From Massilia varians (lineage in GTDB: Bacteria; Pseudomonadota; Gammaproteobacteria; Burkholderiales; Burkholderiaceae_D): 64,000 nucleotides of DNA. The notes below the pieces were generated by a model that did no database searches, had not been told where the DNA came from, and worked only from the letters and a program-made list of their open reading frames with translations. The stretch spans positions 5,457,001-5,521,000 of the forward strand of contig NZ_AP026966.1 of NCBI RefSeq assembly GCF_027923905.1, in the 5' to 3' direction. A program made the position numbers and the translations under genes. Positions 62,923-64,000 of this stretch are shown one piece after another (positions within the stretch are counted from its first letter, which is position 1; each line of letters starts with the position of its first letter).

Positions 62923-62931
62923 GGGAGGGAG

Positions 62932-63204
62932 TCAGCGGCGCCAGTGGCCGCGGCCGCGGCCGCGGTCATATCCGCGGTTGTCGCGCCAGCCGTGACCGCG
63001 ATAGTAGCCGCGGCGCGGCGCATCGTAATAGCCGAGGCCCAGGTTCAATTCGACCGGGGGGCCGACGTAGGGGGAGTAGCCTCCGCCATAGTATGGATCG
63101 TAGCCGGCATAGGGCGGCCCGTACACCGCACATCCACCGAGTCCGGCGGCCAGCAGGAGTCCGGCCGCGCATCGTTTCAACACCCTGTTGCTTCGAGTAG
63201 TCAT
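62932..63204 (-). CDS. small Gly/Tyr/Arg-rich lipoprotein of unknown function
   Basis: 90 aa. Lipobox LGGC, lipidated Cys25, so envelope-anchored. The mature part is low complexity: a Tyr/Gly/Pro run (residues 27-50, with YGGGYSPYVGPP) and then an Arg/Gly/Tyr-rich tail with repeats of RGYYRGHGW and DRGRGRGHW. Similar short proteins are common in Burkholderiales with no known role. ATG 63204 has GGGGG upstream. Closed by its own terminator. Confidence 0.78.
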   Translation of the reverse strand: MTTRSNRVLKRCAAGLLLAAGLGGCAVYGPPYAGYDPYYGGGYSPYVGPPVELNLGLGYYDAPRRGYYRGHGWRDNRGYDRGRGRGHWRR

Positions 63205-63338
63205 CTGAGCCCCCTAACGGTGAACCTGAGTTCAGTGTAGGTGTGGGCAGGGTAGATTCACATCAAAGTTACGTTTGCTAACCTCGTTTCTCGGCAGCAT
63301 GCAAAGCTGCGAGCCGGGCCGGCCCGGCAGGATGCACC

Positions 63339-64000
63339 TCAGTTCAGCGGTTGCGGAATCACTTGTACGGAACCGCGTTTTCGGGTCTGCGGCACGGTGA
63401 TCGGAGAAAAATAGATGCGTTTCTGCTCCATGGCGACATAGACGCGATGGCGATGCAGGAAGTCCGCCCCCAGTACCAGTGCTTCCCCTTCATGGCTCAA
63501 GTCCATCAGGCGCAGATCCAGGTCCTTGACCTCGAGTGAACCGATTGACATCAGGGGAACCGGGACCTTCCATACGGGCTTGTCGGCGGCATGTCCGGGC
63601 AACGGCGCCTCGCGTGTCGCGCCAGGCGAGTCCGGCGTCAATCCGAGCCTGGCCGCCGCGGCTTTCGGCACATAGGAATGGGGCGTCGCGGTGGACAGCA
63701 AGGCATGGATGGGCTGTCCACCGATCGTCGCGATGAAGGCGACGCGTGCGTCGCGCTGCCATGGGTGCCACAGGGCGAGGACCGACGCTGCCTGCGGATC
63801 CCAATAGGCCAGGTGCGCGCCGATGCAGCCGCTCGGATTGAAGGACTTCAGGTAACCGGCATCGAGGGCGATTTCGAGGTCGTTCTGAAGCAGCATGCCG
63901 GCGCCGACACGGACTCCGTAGGTATCGTCCATGAAGTTCTCGACCTTGTAGGTGCCGCCTTTGCCCTTGACTGGTCCGATCGAGAAATCCTTGATGTTCG
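63339..64000 (-). CDS. retropepsin-like aspartic protease family protein, 5' end cut by window
   Basis: The frame is open beyond 64000, so the N-terminus lies outside; 220 residues are visible. Two pepsin-like half-domains are visible. The end of the first is 'GVRVGAGMLLQNDLEIAL'; the second starts 'AFIATIGGQPIHALLSTATP' and ends 'LVLGADFLHRHRVYVAM', whose L-G-A-D-F-L matches the family's second conserved motif. The catalytic triplet of the second half should be D-T/S-G; here it reads S-T-A at about 63690-63695, so this half lacks the catalytic Asp. The first half may hold it outside the window. Envelope location unproven. Confidence 0.68.
   Translation of the reverse strand, partial: NIKDFSIGPVKGKGGTYKVENFMDDTYGVRVGAGMLLQNDLEIALDAGYLKSFNPSGCIGAHLAYWDPQAASVLALWHPWQRDARVAFIATIGGQPIHALLSTATPHSYVPKAAAARLGLTPDSPGATREAPLPGHAADKPVWKVPVPLMSIGSLEVKDLDLRLMDLSHEGEALVLGADFLHRHRVYVAMEQKRIYFSPITVPQTRKRGSVQVIPQPLN

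Overview
The window is a single high-GC chromosomal stretch (no tRNA, rRNA, prophage, integrase, IS or CRISPR seen) with gene content and order typical of Betaproteobacteria. The best guess is Oxalobacteraceae of the Massilia/Telluria group. The reasons are the yajC-secD-secF and tgt-queA-recG blocks, the heterodimeric aruF/aruG arginine succinyltransferase, the large NAD-glutamate dehydrogenase, Burkholderiales-like fadD pairs and the overall base composition. The genus is an inference, not a proof.

Layout. 1-6 kb: envelope and stress genes (glycine-zipper stress protein, GlsB/YmgE membrane protein, cardiolipin synthase, S46 dipeptidyl-peptidase, S33 hydrolase). 6-9.5 kb: an amino-acid permease plus CAT-like acetyltransferase operon, divergent from flavohemoglobin hmp, with two NsrR-like operators in the shared intergenic region. 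9.6-11.8 kb: GIN-domain lipoprotein and an old-yellow-enzyme reductase. 11.8-25 kb: a complete arginine succinyltransferase (AST/aru) catabolic operon, order astC-aruF-astA(aruG)-astD-astB-gdhB-astE, with its AraC-type regulator just upstream and a two-half-site ArgR-like operator next to a perfect TATAAT. The glutamate dehydrogenase gene sits inside the operon, so the pathway runs from arginine to 2-oxoglutarate. 25-29 kb: MarR regulator, a small coupled orphan gene, an HDOD protein, an FAD oxidase, and three near-identical small-RNA-like genes on the minus strand. 28.9-37 kb: protein export (SecDF-YajC), queuosine modification (Tgt, QueA), RecG. 37-41 kb: small housekeeping and hypothetical genes and pyrC. 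41-46 kb: an apparent acidic amino-acid and asparagine utilisation operon (DAACS symporter, secreted amidohydrolase, periplasmic asparaginase). 46-64 kb: Atm1-type ABC exporter, YciA thioesterase, a PhoD phosphatase broken by one in-frame TGA, two fadD paralogues, a zinc aminopeptidase plus molybdopterin oxidoreductase pair, an M20 amidohydrolase, a dehydrogenase/SUFU pair, PagL, an MFS exporter and small secreted proteins, ending in a partial retropepsin-like protein.

Two non-coding features stand out. First, the triplicated ~62-65 nt minus-strand RNA genes (26853-26914, 26999-27062, 28671-28735): each has a TATAGT-type -10 exactly 7 nt before the conserved block, an intrinsic terminator, and a compensatory base-pair change in the terminator stem. 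I do not recognise the family. Second, a dispersed family of GTAG-headed palindromes (REP/SMAG-like) at five loci, mostly between convergent genes, with covarying stems; one has become a nested 171-bp cruciform.
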